Source: Psococerastis gibbosa
Taxonomy: Eukaryota > Arthropoda > Insecta > Psocodea > Psocidae
Direction: 5' to 3'
DNA length: 64,000 nt
NCBI GenBank assembly: GCA_963971405.1
Contig: OZ020485.1
Coordinates: 47,861,469-47,925,468, forward strand
In this document: piece after piece, positions 1 to 12,700 of the stretch
How the letters are laid out: each line of letters opens with the position of its first letter
How positions within the stretch are numbered: the first letter of the stretch is position 1
Notes under the pieces: model-generated
Told to the model about the DNA's origin: nothing
The model's database searches: none
Seen by the model: the letters and a program-made list of their open reading frames with translations, nothing else
Position numbers and translations under genes: made by a program

Positions 1-1152
1 GAGAACGCAGATCCTGCACTCATAGACCTGTGGTGCAGAGCGAATGCACAATTTGCGAACAGTGTCAACAAAGATGCGCCTCTTCCCAATGCAGCTACTC
101 CATCCGGCCCTAAGGAGGCAGATGCGAATGCTGCTACTGAGGAGATGTTTACCGATGACTTTTCCTTGTTGTTTGAGAATGATGCAATGGAAAGTTTTAT
201 TGATGTGGTTAACGACCCTTTACTTGATGAAACTAGTTCCACAAAGAACCAACGTGAAGAGCCCGGTGTGGAAGACACCCCTACAAAACAAGCTATCTCT
301 ACTTCCGGTAACAATTCCGTACAATTGCCATCAGTTCATCCGCCTTGGCCGGTGTCGCCGTACAAATTAAGTTTTATTGATAAGGTTAACGACCCTTTAC
401 TTGATGAAACTGGTTCCACTAAGGACCAACGTGAAGAGCCAGGTGTGGAAGACACCTCTACAAAACAAGCTATCTCTACTTCCGGTAACAACTCCGTACA
501 ATTGCAATCATTTCATCCGCCTTGGCTGGTGTCGCCATACAAATCATGCTTAATATGGCCAAGAGCAGACCCAAAGACAGGGAAAATGAAAGTACCCAAA
601 GATGGGGTCCCCCCGGTAATTACATCGGATCTGTTCCATATGCATGCAAATGCAAAGGCGGCTCAAGCAAAGAAGGTAAAAGAGGATATAGAGAGAAAAA
701 AACAAGAACGTTTAAAGAAGAAGAGGAAGATGGAAGAAGACAAAGAGAAGAAGAAGCAAGAGCGTTTGGAGAAAAAAAAGAAGAAGAAGGCAGACGACAT
801 GTTAAAGAAAAAAGCTGAAAGGGCGCTTTACACAAAGCGGCCAAAACGTACGAAGAAAAAGACTCCATTTAAAGATTTCATCTTGGTAAAATTTGTAACC
901 GAAGAAGACCAGAGGGAGAAATTTTACGTTGGTGAAATAAATGGAGAGGCAAAAGAAGCAGGGGTGGACGTTCTGTTTTTTCGAAAAAAAACCGGGAAAA
1001 TAGGAACTTTTTTTAGTTTCCCCGAAGTGAGGGATGAGGGGTTTGTGGAATATTATAATATAATTGCTAGATTGTCGGAGTATAATATGAACAGGGACAG
1101 CTACGTTTTCCCCAATCTGGGCAATTTTGTCGACTTAAATAAGGTACATTAA
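1..1152 (+). CDS. C-terminal part of a probable Tigger/pogo-type transposase (partial)
   Basis: About 383 codons are open from the window edge to the stop at 1152; the first in-frame ATG, at 145, is internal and not a convincing start. In order the protein shows a low-complexity acidic region, two copies of a 59-residue repeat (VNDPLLDET ... QREEPGVEDT ... KQAISTSGNN), a short segment with PKDGVPPVI, a strongly basic coiled-coil-like stretch (residues about 215-285, KKQERLKKKRKMEEDKEKKK), then a globular tail beginning FKDFILVKFV and containing KFYVGEI and FSFPEV. The tail resembles the start of the tail in the element at 61718-64000 (HVAVCYDGNYFPGKI), a small beta-barrel-like module often found after DDE_1 domains. 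No DDE residues are visible here. It could instead be a domesticated host protein; I favour a transposon remnant. Confidence 0.45.
   Translation, partial: ENADPALIDLWCRANAQFANSVNKDAPLPNAATPSGPKEADANAATEEMFTDDFSLLFENDAMESFIDVVNDPLLDETSSTKNQREEPGVEDTPTKQAISTSGNNSVQLPSVHPPWPVSPYKLSFIDKVNDPLLDETGSTKDQREEPGVEDTSTKQAISTSGNNSVQLQSFHPPWLVSPYKSCLIWPRADPKTGKMKVPKDGVPPVITSDLFHMHANAKAAQAKKVKEDIERKKQERLKKKRKMEEDKEKKKQERLEKKKKKKADDMLKKKAERALYTKRPKRTKKKTPFKDFILVKFVTEEDQREKFYVGEINGEAKEAGVDVLFFRKKTGKIGTFFSFPEVRDEGFVEYYNIIARLSEYNMNRDSYVFPNLGNFVDLNKVH
193..546 (+). repeat. Two tandem 177-bp coding repeats
   Basis: The segment beginning AGTTTTATTGAT at 193 repeats from 370, a period of 177 bp or exactly 59 codons, so the frame is kept. 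The two peptide copies differ at a few residues, for example SSTKNQ versus GSTKDQ. Confidence 0.8.
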
Positions 1153-1499
1153 ATTAATATAATTTAAACACCAAAAAATGTATTATTTTCTGATTTTTGT
1201 GCTATGTCACCTTTAGGTCTTTAAGTGTCATCTTTAAGTCGCAGGCGAAAATTTGGTGTCATCTTTAGGAGACAGAACATGGGAAATTAAAAAAATTAAT
1301 GACATCAAATATTTAATCATATTATGAGCTTTATTGTATTAGGAAGCTGCTAGATGAACCAATTAATCAAATTTTACCATTGGTAGAGTTCTGACTTTCA
1401 CTACTCAACAGTAGGAAGTAACAATATAAAGAAAAAAGCTTAAGGGTGTCACCTTTTGGTCCGTTACCTTACCCATTCTGTGAACAGTTTAAACTTGTA

Positions 1500-2850
1500 T
1501 CAAAAAATCAGTTTGGATTTAGAAAAAAAATGAGCACAAGTGACGCCATCAACAAATTACTAAAAACACTTCACGAAGCCCGCGAAAAAAGATGACATTG
1601 TTTGACAATTTTTCTGGATCTCAAAAAAGCCTTCGACACAATACCCCATGCACGGCTACTTGAAAAACTTAACAAACTAGGGATCAGGGGCATAGCTGGG
1701 GATCTCATCAAAAATTACTTAACGAATAGAAAACAATGCACAAAAATCAACAATACAATAAGCACGGAACAAATAATGTCACTCGGAGTTCCACAAGGCA
1801 CAGTATTAGCACCATTATTATTCAATTTATATCTAAACGATTTATTAGAAACAAATAGATTCGAATCAATAATTGCTTTTGCCGATGACACCTGTATCAC
1901 CTGCATAGCGGATTATTATCTATACACACTAGCCAACTCAGAATTTAACTTAATCAAACAATGGTTAGAAAAAAATAGATTATCGTTAAACCTGGAAAAG
2001 ACGGTATTTGTTGATTTTTCGTCAAAAAGAGACGCTTGTACCAACAACTTGTCCATAGAAAACATAATCCAAACTGAAAACACGAAATACTTAGGCATCA
2101 TAATAGATGAACAATTGAAATGGGAACCCCATACTCAATTGGTTGCCAACAAACTAAGAAAAACTATATATAAATTTGTCCAACTTCGTAACGTTGCACA
2201 AGAACCTCTAATTAAATCCTTTTATCACGCTATAGCGGAATCCCATCTAACATATGCAATATCAGCCTGGGGAGGTGCCTACCAAAATGTAACGGACAAA
2301 GTCAATACCGTACAAAGAACAATCCTAAAAATTATACATAAAAAGGGGACATTATATCCAACAAAAGACCTATACATTTTAGCGGATGTCCTAGACATTA
2401 AACAATTATATATAAAAAACTCAATAATATTGGTACGCAATCAAAAACAAAACTTAAAATCTGTACAACACTCACACAACACAAGATGGCTCCACACACA
2501 TCCTTTCACACAACAAACTGTTCGAACCACAAGATCTCAACACCAATCTGAATATATAGGCATATCCTATTACAATAAACTACCAATCCAAATAAAGTCA
2601 TTAAAAAACTTCAATTGTTTCAAAAGAGCAGTTACACAATGGATAAAGACCGAACTACCATCAACATAAAAGTATACCACCCCGTAAACACTCCACCCCC
2701 CCCCCCCCCCCTCCATAGCCAGATAGTATAAGTCGCACACGGGCCCTTGCCTTGCGATATGGACTTAAGAAAACGCTGTAACATGGCATTATTGTATTGA
2801 ATTATTATTGAATTATTATAAAGTATTAAATGTAAATGTAATATAATGGC
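1500..2850 (+). mobile_element. 5'-truncated LINE (CR1/L2/jockey-like) with RT domain
   Basis: Homology to reverse transcriptase starts abruptly at about 1506 (NQFGFRKKMST), runs through the LDLKKAFD motif, GVPQGTVLAP and the catalytic FADDT box, and continues to a C-terminal segment with HSHNTR and ISYYNKLP, ending at 2669. One in-frame TGA lies just before HCLTIFLDLKK (near 1594). Endonuclease and ORF1 are missing, so it is a 5'-truncated insertion. About 180 bp of AT-rich 3' UTR follow; the exact 3' end is uncertain. It sits in the last intron of the minus-strand collagen gene, in the opposite orientation. The clade cannot be fixed by eye. Confidence 0.85.
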
Positions 2851-3256
2851 ATAAACTTATTTTACACCATTGAACGCATAATTGCCGAATTGGGTAAAAA
2901 ATTCACTGCAAATGTGAACCAGTCAAAAAATTGTGGTCGCCATCTTGGATTTTTAAGTTAATTTTTTAATAATTGATTTCTATTAGTGTCTAGCACATTT
3001 TAGAAAAATTTCACGAAAATCTAACAAATGCTGAGGTATTTTTGAAATTTAATTTTTGACCTTTTGGCTTTTTTAATTTTGTCAAAACACAAGAAATTAG
3101 GGCTCATTCACAACGTACAAGTCAATTATAGCGAGAATCTGTCTAAAATGAAGGGAGTACTGACCCAGGGCCACCTACCTGCCCAATCTGCCCCACTGTG
3201 CGCCGGTGCCAAACAAAAAATCCAAATAAAATAGCATTTCCATAATCTTCACATAC
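2851..3256. other. Collagen intron sequence, no feature recognised
   Basis: AT-rich DNA following the last recognised collagen exon on the minus strand. I searched it for the missing COLFI end (a segment like DIAPxDIGG ... GPVCF) and did not find one. Confidence 0.5.
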
Positions 3257-6200
3257 CTTGCAGCCATCTTCTAAAACGTCAAACTGTAGCCTGCTGTTGG
3301 CATTAGGGTGCAGAATCTCAATGTCATTCCAACCGAGCAGTTTGACAGCTCTGTTGTGTGACTTGATGGTATCATCGTAGAATGCTGCTGAATTCTGACA
3401 ATGATACGTCACGTTCTGACTGGCACCGGTGGATAGTAGCTGCAGGAACCCAATTTGATTGCTTTCCGCTTTGTAGTTTATCTGTAGTGGGAAGAAGAAT
3501 GCGAGTTAGAAGAAAAGCATGAGATATACTGTACTGTATAAAATGATACACTCAACAGATATATTGAAATACAGATACATTGGGTTCTATATTACAAGCA
3601 TAATAGGATACATGACAATTTTTGAAAAGTTATTTTAATGCATCAGTAGATTTATTTTGTATCCAATATTTTTTTCCCCCCTAAAGACGTTATTTAGTAG
3701 AGGAAAAAATATTGTTCTCCGTCAATTACATGAAATAAAATATAGGCCTAAATATTAAAAAAAAAATGTTACTGTTTAAAACAGGAATTCGTAGACCCAA
3801 ACGGGATAGTCATGATATAACGTCACATTGTTTTCATTTCCTTTTTCAATCTAAAGCAATGGTAGTCCGTTCAAAAATTGTAAAAATTTTACAGTGCATT
3901 ACTGAACAAATTCAACCATTTGAACACATCAAGGGCTATTTTTGGCTGTTTGATGCGAAAAGTTGAAGAACCAGGCGCGATGCTTTTGGTCCAAAGACAC
4001 CCTACAGTGTTACTTATCGACTCTTTGTGACAATGAATCTTGTCAACTCAACTCATACTAGTTGATTTTCGTCCTTCCACTGGATTATGACATCACAGCC
4101 AACATGGCGTTTTGTTCCTTACTGTTTTCGGGCTAAATTCAAATAAATGCAAAAAAAATATTGTTATTTTCTCCTAAATAATTTTTTTAGACAACTATTT
4201 TAAGAGATATATAATAAACCTACTTGTGTATTAGAATATGTTTTCAAAAATTGTCAAATGGCCCATTGTGAATTGTACAACGCTATTAGTCATTTTAATT
4301 ATAATTTTGGGTATAAAAATGGCAAATTACCTTCATTCCTCCGTTAGCTTGGCTTAACCAGACAGACGCATCAGCCGCATTGCCCAGATTGGACAAAACC
4401 TGAGACCGAGTCGGACTTGGGTAGACACAGGACGACCTTGAAGGCATGTCGCAGTAGACTAAAATCGCATCGCGAATGTCGCCCTCATTAGGATCTATCC
4501 AGTACTCTCCTGCAAATAAATAAATAAAAACTCTTAAATAAATTATTGACATTGTGTTCCATTACTAGGCCAATCTAGCGGAGTTCTCTTACACTCAACT
4601 AGGAAGGCCCGGGACCGTCTGCTTTACATGTTCTCCGAAGCATCGCCAGAAAATGTAGCAAGTGTGGGACTCGAACCAACAACCATTCGGGTGAAAGTTA
4701 TTTCTTTCAATCTATTTCTTACCACTTCATTGGATTGAAAATCAATCATCGCCAACGCAAATCACAGGGCTTTTCAAAAATACAATAGCTAACTTAAGAA
4801 ACTTTTTTTCTTAATTATTATTTCACCCACAGTTAATGTAAATCGTTCCAAAAATTTATGTAAACATAGGCGGGTTTTTTTTGGCCAAAAACATTACTCG
4901 GACGATTCGAACGCCGGCAATTTGCTAAGAAATTTGTCATGGGAGCGAATGGGTTGGTGCAAAACCCCAGAGGCTACTTCAGCAGATTTCTATCGCTGGC
5001 TTGTCACTGACCTCACAATTTTCCCGTTCAGAAATAGACTGCCAACCAATAAACTGCACCAACTAATCACCAACCCATTTGCTCCAATTACAAATTTCTC
5101 AGCGCACCCACCGCAAAGCGACCGCCCGTGTACCATGCCTATATATGTATATTACAAAATACACAGAGTTCCTTCGATTTTATTAACCCGTGGTGCGCAA
5201 TGACGTGAGAAATTTGTCATTTGAGCAAATTGGTAGGTGCAAAACCAGAGCATACGTCAGAATATTTCACTCGCTGAGCTGAGGCGAGTGCAAGATTTTC
5301 CGAAAACCGTACACCCATTTTTCTGAAGAAGACTCTGTGGTTTTGCACCAACCCGTTCGCTCCAATACGAAATCGTCCTTAGGCGGGTATTCCACGGGTC
5401 AATTTGATTTGAGATTTTTGTTTTACTCGATGACTGTTCTCCATTTTAATTTCCTCGTATCAAAATTCAAAAATTTATCAATGATCATTGAGTAAAATCA
5501 CGTGTTGCAAACAATAACAAACTAAAATTAAATAATGGCGTCGTCTAGGGATGATAAATAATTTAAATTAATTTATTGAGAACGAACGAATTATTTCGTA
5601 GTTTAAATCATAAAATTTCTTGTAGATTATAAAATTAAAAAAACTTACAAATTTGGAAAAAATTGAAAACAAAAATGATTGTTGAAAACAATCGGAATGG
5701 GGTTTAAAAGTGGAATGGAACATCGATGAATTTCCGTCAATGACAAATTCATGAAGTAAAATTGACCAGTGAAATATCCGCCTTAAGCACCGGGCCTAAT
5801 GTACGCTTATGCAAGCATTCGAATAAACTGTTTTGTGTAGGCATATTCAATTGCGTATATTAAATTACTGGTCCAACAGTAATTTCTCGATGCATCTATA
5901 AATAAACTTGAAAATTAATTTAATTACGAACCTGATTGGAAATCGGGGTAGGCAGCCTTGATATCCCTGCATGTTTTCGCAGGTGAGTTCTTCTTTCCGT
6001 CCGGCCGCTTGAATTGCTCAAATTTGGCCTTCAAATGTTCATAGGCTTGCTGGATAAGTTTCTTCTTCTCTTCTTCAGTCATTTCTTTGCCGAATATTCT
6101 CATTGGCTGGTCACCGATGGGCGAGTCACTGGGCCCCTGAAAACCGCAAGAATTAAATTTAAAAAGATTATACGATTGGCCCCTTTTCCGTCTTTAAGAG

Positions 6201-6763
6201 ACAAAGAGAAGAAAACCTTGCAGGTGTATAAAATCGAATTGCACCGGAAATATCGTATTCTTTTCTTTTTTTGCCGGGAGCCCTAAGGCGGGGTTTCCAC
6301 GTACGTCAATGGTCAATGAGAAATATGGTTTTGACCTGGTAGCAGAATTTTTAGTATGTCTTTAATGTCTGCTAAAACGTCAATTTCACATTTCTCATTG
6401 ATCATTGACGTATGTGGAAACCCCGCCTTAGTCCTTCCATTTTCTCTTGGATTATTACATGCAGAAGGCGTTAATTTTTGTTTCTCATCACATGGCCGAA
6501 GTATGTTAGTTTCCATTTCTTAACCGTGAGCAACAACTCGGCTTCTGCATCCATTTGCCTCAGGACCGCAGCATTAGGAACACGATCTCTCCAGGATATA
6601 CCCAAACAATATTACATTACCTTCATGCTGCTGGTAGATCCTTGAGACATGAAAGCAGCTAATGTGGCAGCGTCGTAGCCAAAAGAGTCACCTGGGGGTC
6701 CGGGGGGTCCAGCGGGACCCGGGGCTCCTGCTGGGCCTGGTTTACCGTCGTTTCCAGACTCCC
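3257..6763 (-). CDS. Collagen C-telopeptide and COLFI propeptide exons (30-33)
   Basis: Exon 30 (6621-6763) ends the helix ([12 protein letters not shown]) and starts the C-telopeptide. Exon 31 (5932-6136) carries a Lys/Glu-rich linker and the first COLFI cysteine ([10 protein letters not shown]). Exon 32 (4331-4509) has the family signature [10 protein letters not shown] and YCDM; exon 33 (3257-3481) has [15 protein letters not shown] and ends FDVLEDGCK before a GTATGTG donor. Five cysteines are visible. By comparison with vertebrate COLFI domains, about 45 residues containing the DIAP and GPVCF motifs should follow; they are not in the window. COLFI drives chain selection and trimer assembly in the ER before removal by a procollagen C-proteinase. 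NVTYHC keeps the conserved N-glycosylation site. Confidence 0.93.
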
Positions 6764-9700
6764 CTGCAATTGCAAAACAATGAAGTGTCACAGGCTACAT
6801 TGCATTAACTTCTAATTTTTTCTTTTTTTCGGTTTATACTTATTATAAAATCCGGTAATTACAGCAAAAAAAAGTTGGAAAAACAAACAAAAATGGCACT
6901 TTCCAAATAGTTCGATGACTGTCAGCCCCCTGCTTCTAATGACTAGGTTCAAATAAGTTCAAATAACCCTTTGTTATTAACATTACACCTTTGCCATTAA
7001 CCTTTACCAATAGTCTTCAAAATAGCTGACCTGAGTAATGCCTTAAGGTCCCACAGGCGACGACGCAAAAATCCCTAATCTGTATCTCCTCGTGGTGAAA
7101 ATGAAGGCACCTATTGGGGACTTAATAGATAGGGGACCGAGTTTGACCCGGAATAAGCGAAAAACACAGCCTGTCCTGTGCAGCGCATTCACTTGTCCTC
7201 GTATTGGCGGAGGAACTGAATGGCATAAGGATGCAGAAGGCAACGGGAAACCACTGCATTGCAATTCCCTAGTATAGGCATCATGACTACAAATTGCCAT
7301 ATTGTTTGCAAATCTTCGATAGAAGAGGCATTAACAGAAGAAGAAAGACAAATAAAACTAATTAGGCCTAGAAAGCTTTGCAGGACAGTAATATTGCATT
7401 AGTTAAGAAGTAACCTAATTTATTTTGTACATAAAAAATCGGAATGGAATACCCGTTATTCTTGAAAGACTTACCTCTTTGCCCCGGAGGACCATGTTGC
7501 CCCATAATGCCTGGTGACCCATCTCTCCCAGGTGGTCCTGTAAAATTAGTAAAATTAGAAGCCTGGCCGGGTGGATACCTAGATACTTAGCTAGCCTACA
7601 TCGTTCGTGAAACACAACCCTTGATAGCAAAAATAACTCCGTGGTTGCAGTCTCCAGTGAGTCTGTTTCCTAACTTGAGGCACGCTCTAAGGGCAGAATG
7701 GGAGTTGACTGACGGGAAACATAGTAAAGCCACACGATTAATTCGGAAGTGACCAGAACTCGACACGCACGTAGACTAACAGGTAGTCTCAACTTGGTAT
7801 GGCCGTTGGCGAGAAGAGCGGGACTGGTACCAGAGCATGTGATGAATATTCAGAAATGTGGGTAAACATACGAATGCTGCGCAAATCCTGGAGAGATCAT
7901 GTACCTGATGATGAGGTCCTCAGGCGAATGGATACAGAAGCCGAGTTGCTCCTGGCAGAAGAAATTCATCCTGGCTGAAAAACCTGGGACAGTGGTTTGT
8001 CAAGAGCACGACTTCCCTTTTCAGAGCAGCAGTCTCCAGGGTGCAAATGGTCGCCAATCTTCGATAGAAGTGGCATTAAAAGAAGGAGAAGAATCAGAAG
8101 TGGATCGACAAGAGGGAGAGTGGACGGGACTCACGTATTACACCGGGCAACTGGAGCTGCTGATGCTTTCATCATACTAGTTAGCCTGTTTGGCTCAGCT
8201 AAATGTCATTTAAAAAAAAAAGTTACCTTTCGGTCCCGGTTCGCCATCTTTCCCGGGTGGTCCACTAGACCCGGTCATGCCTTTCTCACCCGGAGGTCCG
8301 CTAGACCCGGGAAGGCCTTGTAGTCCAATCAACCCGCGATGACCTTTGGAGCCCTTCGGGCCCTCCAAGCCGTTTTCACCCTTCAGGCCTTGCTCCCCGG
8401 GCGGGCCTGACTTTCCTCTGGGACCCACTGGTCCTTCCACACCTTGCGGACCCGTCTCACCGCGAAGTCCTCGTTCTCCAGTCGCGCCTGCGATTCCAGT
8501 CAGCCCGACAGGTCCCTGCCAAGGATGAAAAAATATAATAATAGAAATGGACATGCTTATAGCCCGAGCAGCACGGCTGCAGAGTAAAACGCGTGGAAAA
8601 CTCGTCACTATACACGATGAAATGTTCCTATTCGAGAAAACTGAACATTTCAATGTGTTAAACGACACGTTTTCCACTAAATCCCTGTTTGGGTGAGACC
8701 ACTGATCATAGCAAAAAGGTGCACATGGTTCGGATTATTCTCCTGACAAGTCACAAGTCATTGTATGCTAAGAGCCAACATGTGTCGTATTGCGTTTCCC
8801 CAAGTTATGGGCCAATGAATGAAAAATATGGCTTTGCCTAATGAAATAAAAAATTTGTTGTCTTACGGGTAGTCCAGGGGGTCCTGAAGGTCCAACCGGA
8901 CCCGGCGTTCCAATGGGGCCCTTGTCTCCGATTCTGCCAGCTATACCGGGCGGCCCAGGCTTGCCGGGGTGACCTGAAACCGAGTATTAGGCTAAAAATC
9001 AAATTTGGGCTCTCGGTGGGTTCCTCATCCCATCTCTTCCTTCAGTTCGTATTTGTACACTTTTCTCGATAGACCCACAGCACTGGTTACCTCGAAGGTT
9101 GAGAAGTCCACCGTGCCTAATCATAGAGGACCCATTCATTTTTTCACGGATGTTATGGTAGTTGCTAGTTAAAGGCCTTTTTTTCTATTCGAATAGGAAA
9201 GATACGCTGGAGATCAGGAAACACACTGGGTCTTTACGATTTGGGGCTAACTTAGACTTTTACAAGGAAATCGGTCTGGCGTAAGTCAGGGTCGCTCTGT
9301 GGGCCCCAATGAGTTGTTTTAACGATGGCGAATACTTCTCCTACTGTTACTACTGGGTACGATAGTTATGTGATTTCTTCATGATGTTTTTGACCTTGTT
9401 CTGCAACACTTCATCTCCTCGTACAGCCCAATAAGATTCCACACATCGATAACTTAATTCGCAAACCACATAAATGCAAAATTGGTAAAAATGAGATATT
9501 GATATTCACGTGATCGGAAAATACCCCCTTTCGACTGCAAAAACACTTATATTGAGGAAAAAAATTATTTACCTAGTTATCCGATATAGAAAATAGAGAC
9601 AATAGTGAATCAACGAATTTTGAATTCGTATTTTCATTCTCCTGAAAAGTTGCGATTTTGAATACATGTTGTTTGCGAATTAAGGTATCGATATGCTGAG

Positions 9701-12700
9701 TAAATACGATAAGATAAGATTTAGGAATGCCTATCCTCTTAAATAAAAAACAAATGTGTTACGTCAAAATTAGTGTTACCTTCTGAGCCCTGTTCGCCTA
9801 CAGGTCCAATAGGTCCAGGAGGTCCCATTAATCCAATCGGTCCAATGGGTCCCTCATGTCCCGGTTTACCGGGAAGACCTGTTTCACCCTATAACAAAGT
9901 GATAATTGAACACTGAAAAAATTTCTTCTTTATCTATACAATGGGTTGAAAATATCTTAAGGCGGCTATTCCATCTGTCAATAATCCGTCATTTGTGCAT
10001 CAAAAATTGATGAGATCTTTGTTTTAAGGACACTATTATGTAGATACTTAACTTATCTATTATAAATTAACTTATAATATGGTAGAGACTTATTATTGAT
10101 GCACAAATGACGGATTATTGACAGATGGAATAGCCGCCTAAGGGGGGGGAAATTGTAGTATGTGTCAGATTCAAATGACCCGCCTAATTTGAGTATCGAT
10201 TCTCGTTACCTTGTATCATAGCCGGCCGCCAAACCAAGTTGAATCCAGCGGACCAGAGCAGGTTCAAAGCTGCAGATGACTTGGTTGTGTGCACAATGCC
10301 GGTAGGGAAACATGGTAGGACTTGTCCTGGTCACCTCCGAACTAATCGTGTGACTTCACTGTGTTTCCCAAGTGGTTCGGAATCCACTATAATCAGGAGG
10401 TCCACTGTCCTATGGGCTGGGGCATAGGACAGTCAAGTCGGGGTCGCTCTATGGGCCCAAATTTGAGGCCTAAGTCGTTATTAACCCGACGAACACTACT
10501 ACTACTACTACCTTGTATCATGTATCGAACGAGCAGTTGAAAAGAATATAGAGCATCAACTGATTCCGTCTCTTTTTTACACATAATTTAGTATATTGCT
10601 CATAAATATACAACAGGCCCGTCACCAGGTTTATATGATGTATAGCATACATCATGTATAGTATACATCATTTGTAAGAAGACGGTTGTTTGCATAACAG
10701 TAGGCCTCAGCCAACTGACCGAGGTTTAACCAAAATAACATACAGAAAAAACTGGACTTGGCGGGATTCGAACCCACGATAGCGTAGTTTTACTCTATAT
10801 AATGCGGCTATTCCTCTTAAATGATTCTTTTATTGGGTATCTTCTTACCGGAGCACCTCGAATACCGCGAGCGCCAGCCAATCCAGTCGCACCAGGAAGT
10901 CCTGGAAGACCTAAGAAACAAAGACAATAGTAATAAGAAATATAACGCTTTAGAGTTTAGAGAGGGCATTTGATTCCAATGACTACATCGTGAATATTAA
11001 AATATTTGGTCACAAAGACAGTTGTGGCATTCTTTAATACCTTCTTCTTCTTCCCCCTTAATGCCGCGTGCGCATTTCCTGAACTCACCCCGGTCGGACG
11101 CTAACGCCTTATGCTTAATGCTTAGCGGTGCCTTATCGATGCATTTCTAAGGAAATGCATTTTTCAAGGAAATATTCAAGGGTGTATGCTTTTTCTAACA
11201 TAAATCAATGATTGTTCTTTATTTCAAGTGATGACGTATGATGACAGAGGGAATATTTATTTACCTCGATCTCCTGTTGGTCCCTGCGGTCCAGGCTGGC
11301 CGGAAGGTCCTGTGTCACCTAAAACCAAAAATAATAAATTAATCAATAAAAATTGAGTGCATAAAAGAGTGCCAGGTAAGTGCGTCCTTTTACCAAGCTA
11401 CATTTTCATTACATACATGATCCAATGACAGACAACTTCTCGGCAAGATTAGGAAAGAAAGAACTTAAACTCTCCAAGAGTCTTTTGCATCTTACATCGA
11501 TGGTGTGCATATTGTCTGTCCTCAAAACTACCGCATGGTTTACATGCCTTCCAAAGGATGACCATGCACATTTATTGTATTAATTATTTAATTATTACTA
11601 ACTTCGCGTGTCAAGAGAGAGACGCATTTAATGGATTGTCCAAAATTGAGCAGCTTGAACGGCTGTGTGCCTTTCATGCAGGTCGTCAATGGTGCATGGA
11701 ACAGATAGCAGCAGTGGACAGACCAGCAGGTCTTATTTAATTATCTATTAATATTGTGTAAGTGATCTGACGTACCTTGCGATCCTTGTTCTCCTTTAGT
11801 TCCATCCAACCCAGGTGCTCCCGGCATGCCCGGTGGCCCTTGGTTGCCGGGCCGGCCCGTGTCTCCTCCAGTGCCTTTCATGCCTGCTATCCCAGGTGGC
11901 CCGCTGGGTCCCGCAGGACCTGGTAAACCCTGAAAAAAATCTAGACTGAGGTTCAATCTCTTAAGAGACAATCGGAGTGGGATAAGCCTTACGCGTAAAA
12001 AATCAAATTAAAAAATAAAATATATCATGGAATATAAATTTTATAGTTCTCAAAAATGATTAGAACAGGAGAAAATTTTCAGAGCATTTTGATTCAACAT
12101 AATATGTACCTCATTCTAACACAGATTGGCCACTATTATTGATTTGTACGATTTTCACAAAAAAAAACGAATGGAGTGGTGGTCCCGAGGAGGGAGTTCA
12201 AGAACTGTGGCCAATTGGTGTAAGTAAAGGCCACACGTCATGTATCGAAATGTAGAGGTAGAGAGAAATTTCTCCTAATTCAATGGATATATTTGACGTC
12301 TCGTCGATCGATATTTCCTGTGACAAACGACTTTGTAAAAACAAGCGCGATATGGGGGTTGCTCTTAATGCAAAAGAAGTGAAAGATTAATATTGCACTG
12401 TGAATATCGATGAAATATTTTAGTTAGGTCTAGGATGTAGAGTAGTGGTACGGAATCTCACTTTCACCTGAAAGGTTGTTGGTTTGAGTCCCACACTTCC
12501 TACATTTTCTGACCATGCTGCGGAAGACCTTGACCTTCCTAGTTGAGTGTAGAAGAGTGCTTTATAACCTATATATACCCTTTATACCCTAAATTACATA
12601 TTAACATTTTTTATGCCATTTAGTATATATCCATATTATTAAATTATAGTATATTTTCATATTTTCAGATGAAAATAATACAATGTCAACTGTATAGAAG

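Larger units (their letters stand above)
1..1475 (+). mobile_element. Tigger/pogo-like DNA transposon, 3' portion
   Basis: The frame is open from the first base of the window to a stop at 1152 and ends in a Lys/Glu-rich stretch followed by a small globular tail, the same layout as the DD35D element at the right end of the window. After the stop, variants of TGTCACCTTTAGGTC recur near 1205, 1226, 1256 and 1446, which looks like the subterminal repeats common in this superfamily. The transposase core would lie left of the window. The 3' boundary near 1475 is estimated; no target-site duplication could be tested because the other end is missing. Confidence 0.45.

Noticed and set aside
3143-3256. 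Read-through of exon 33 past DGCK to a stop at 3143
   Set aside because: The extension has none of the COLFI end motifs, and a GTATGTG donor stands at the expected exon border.
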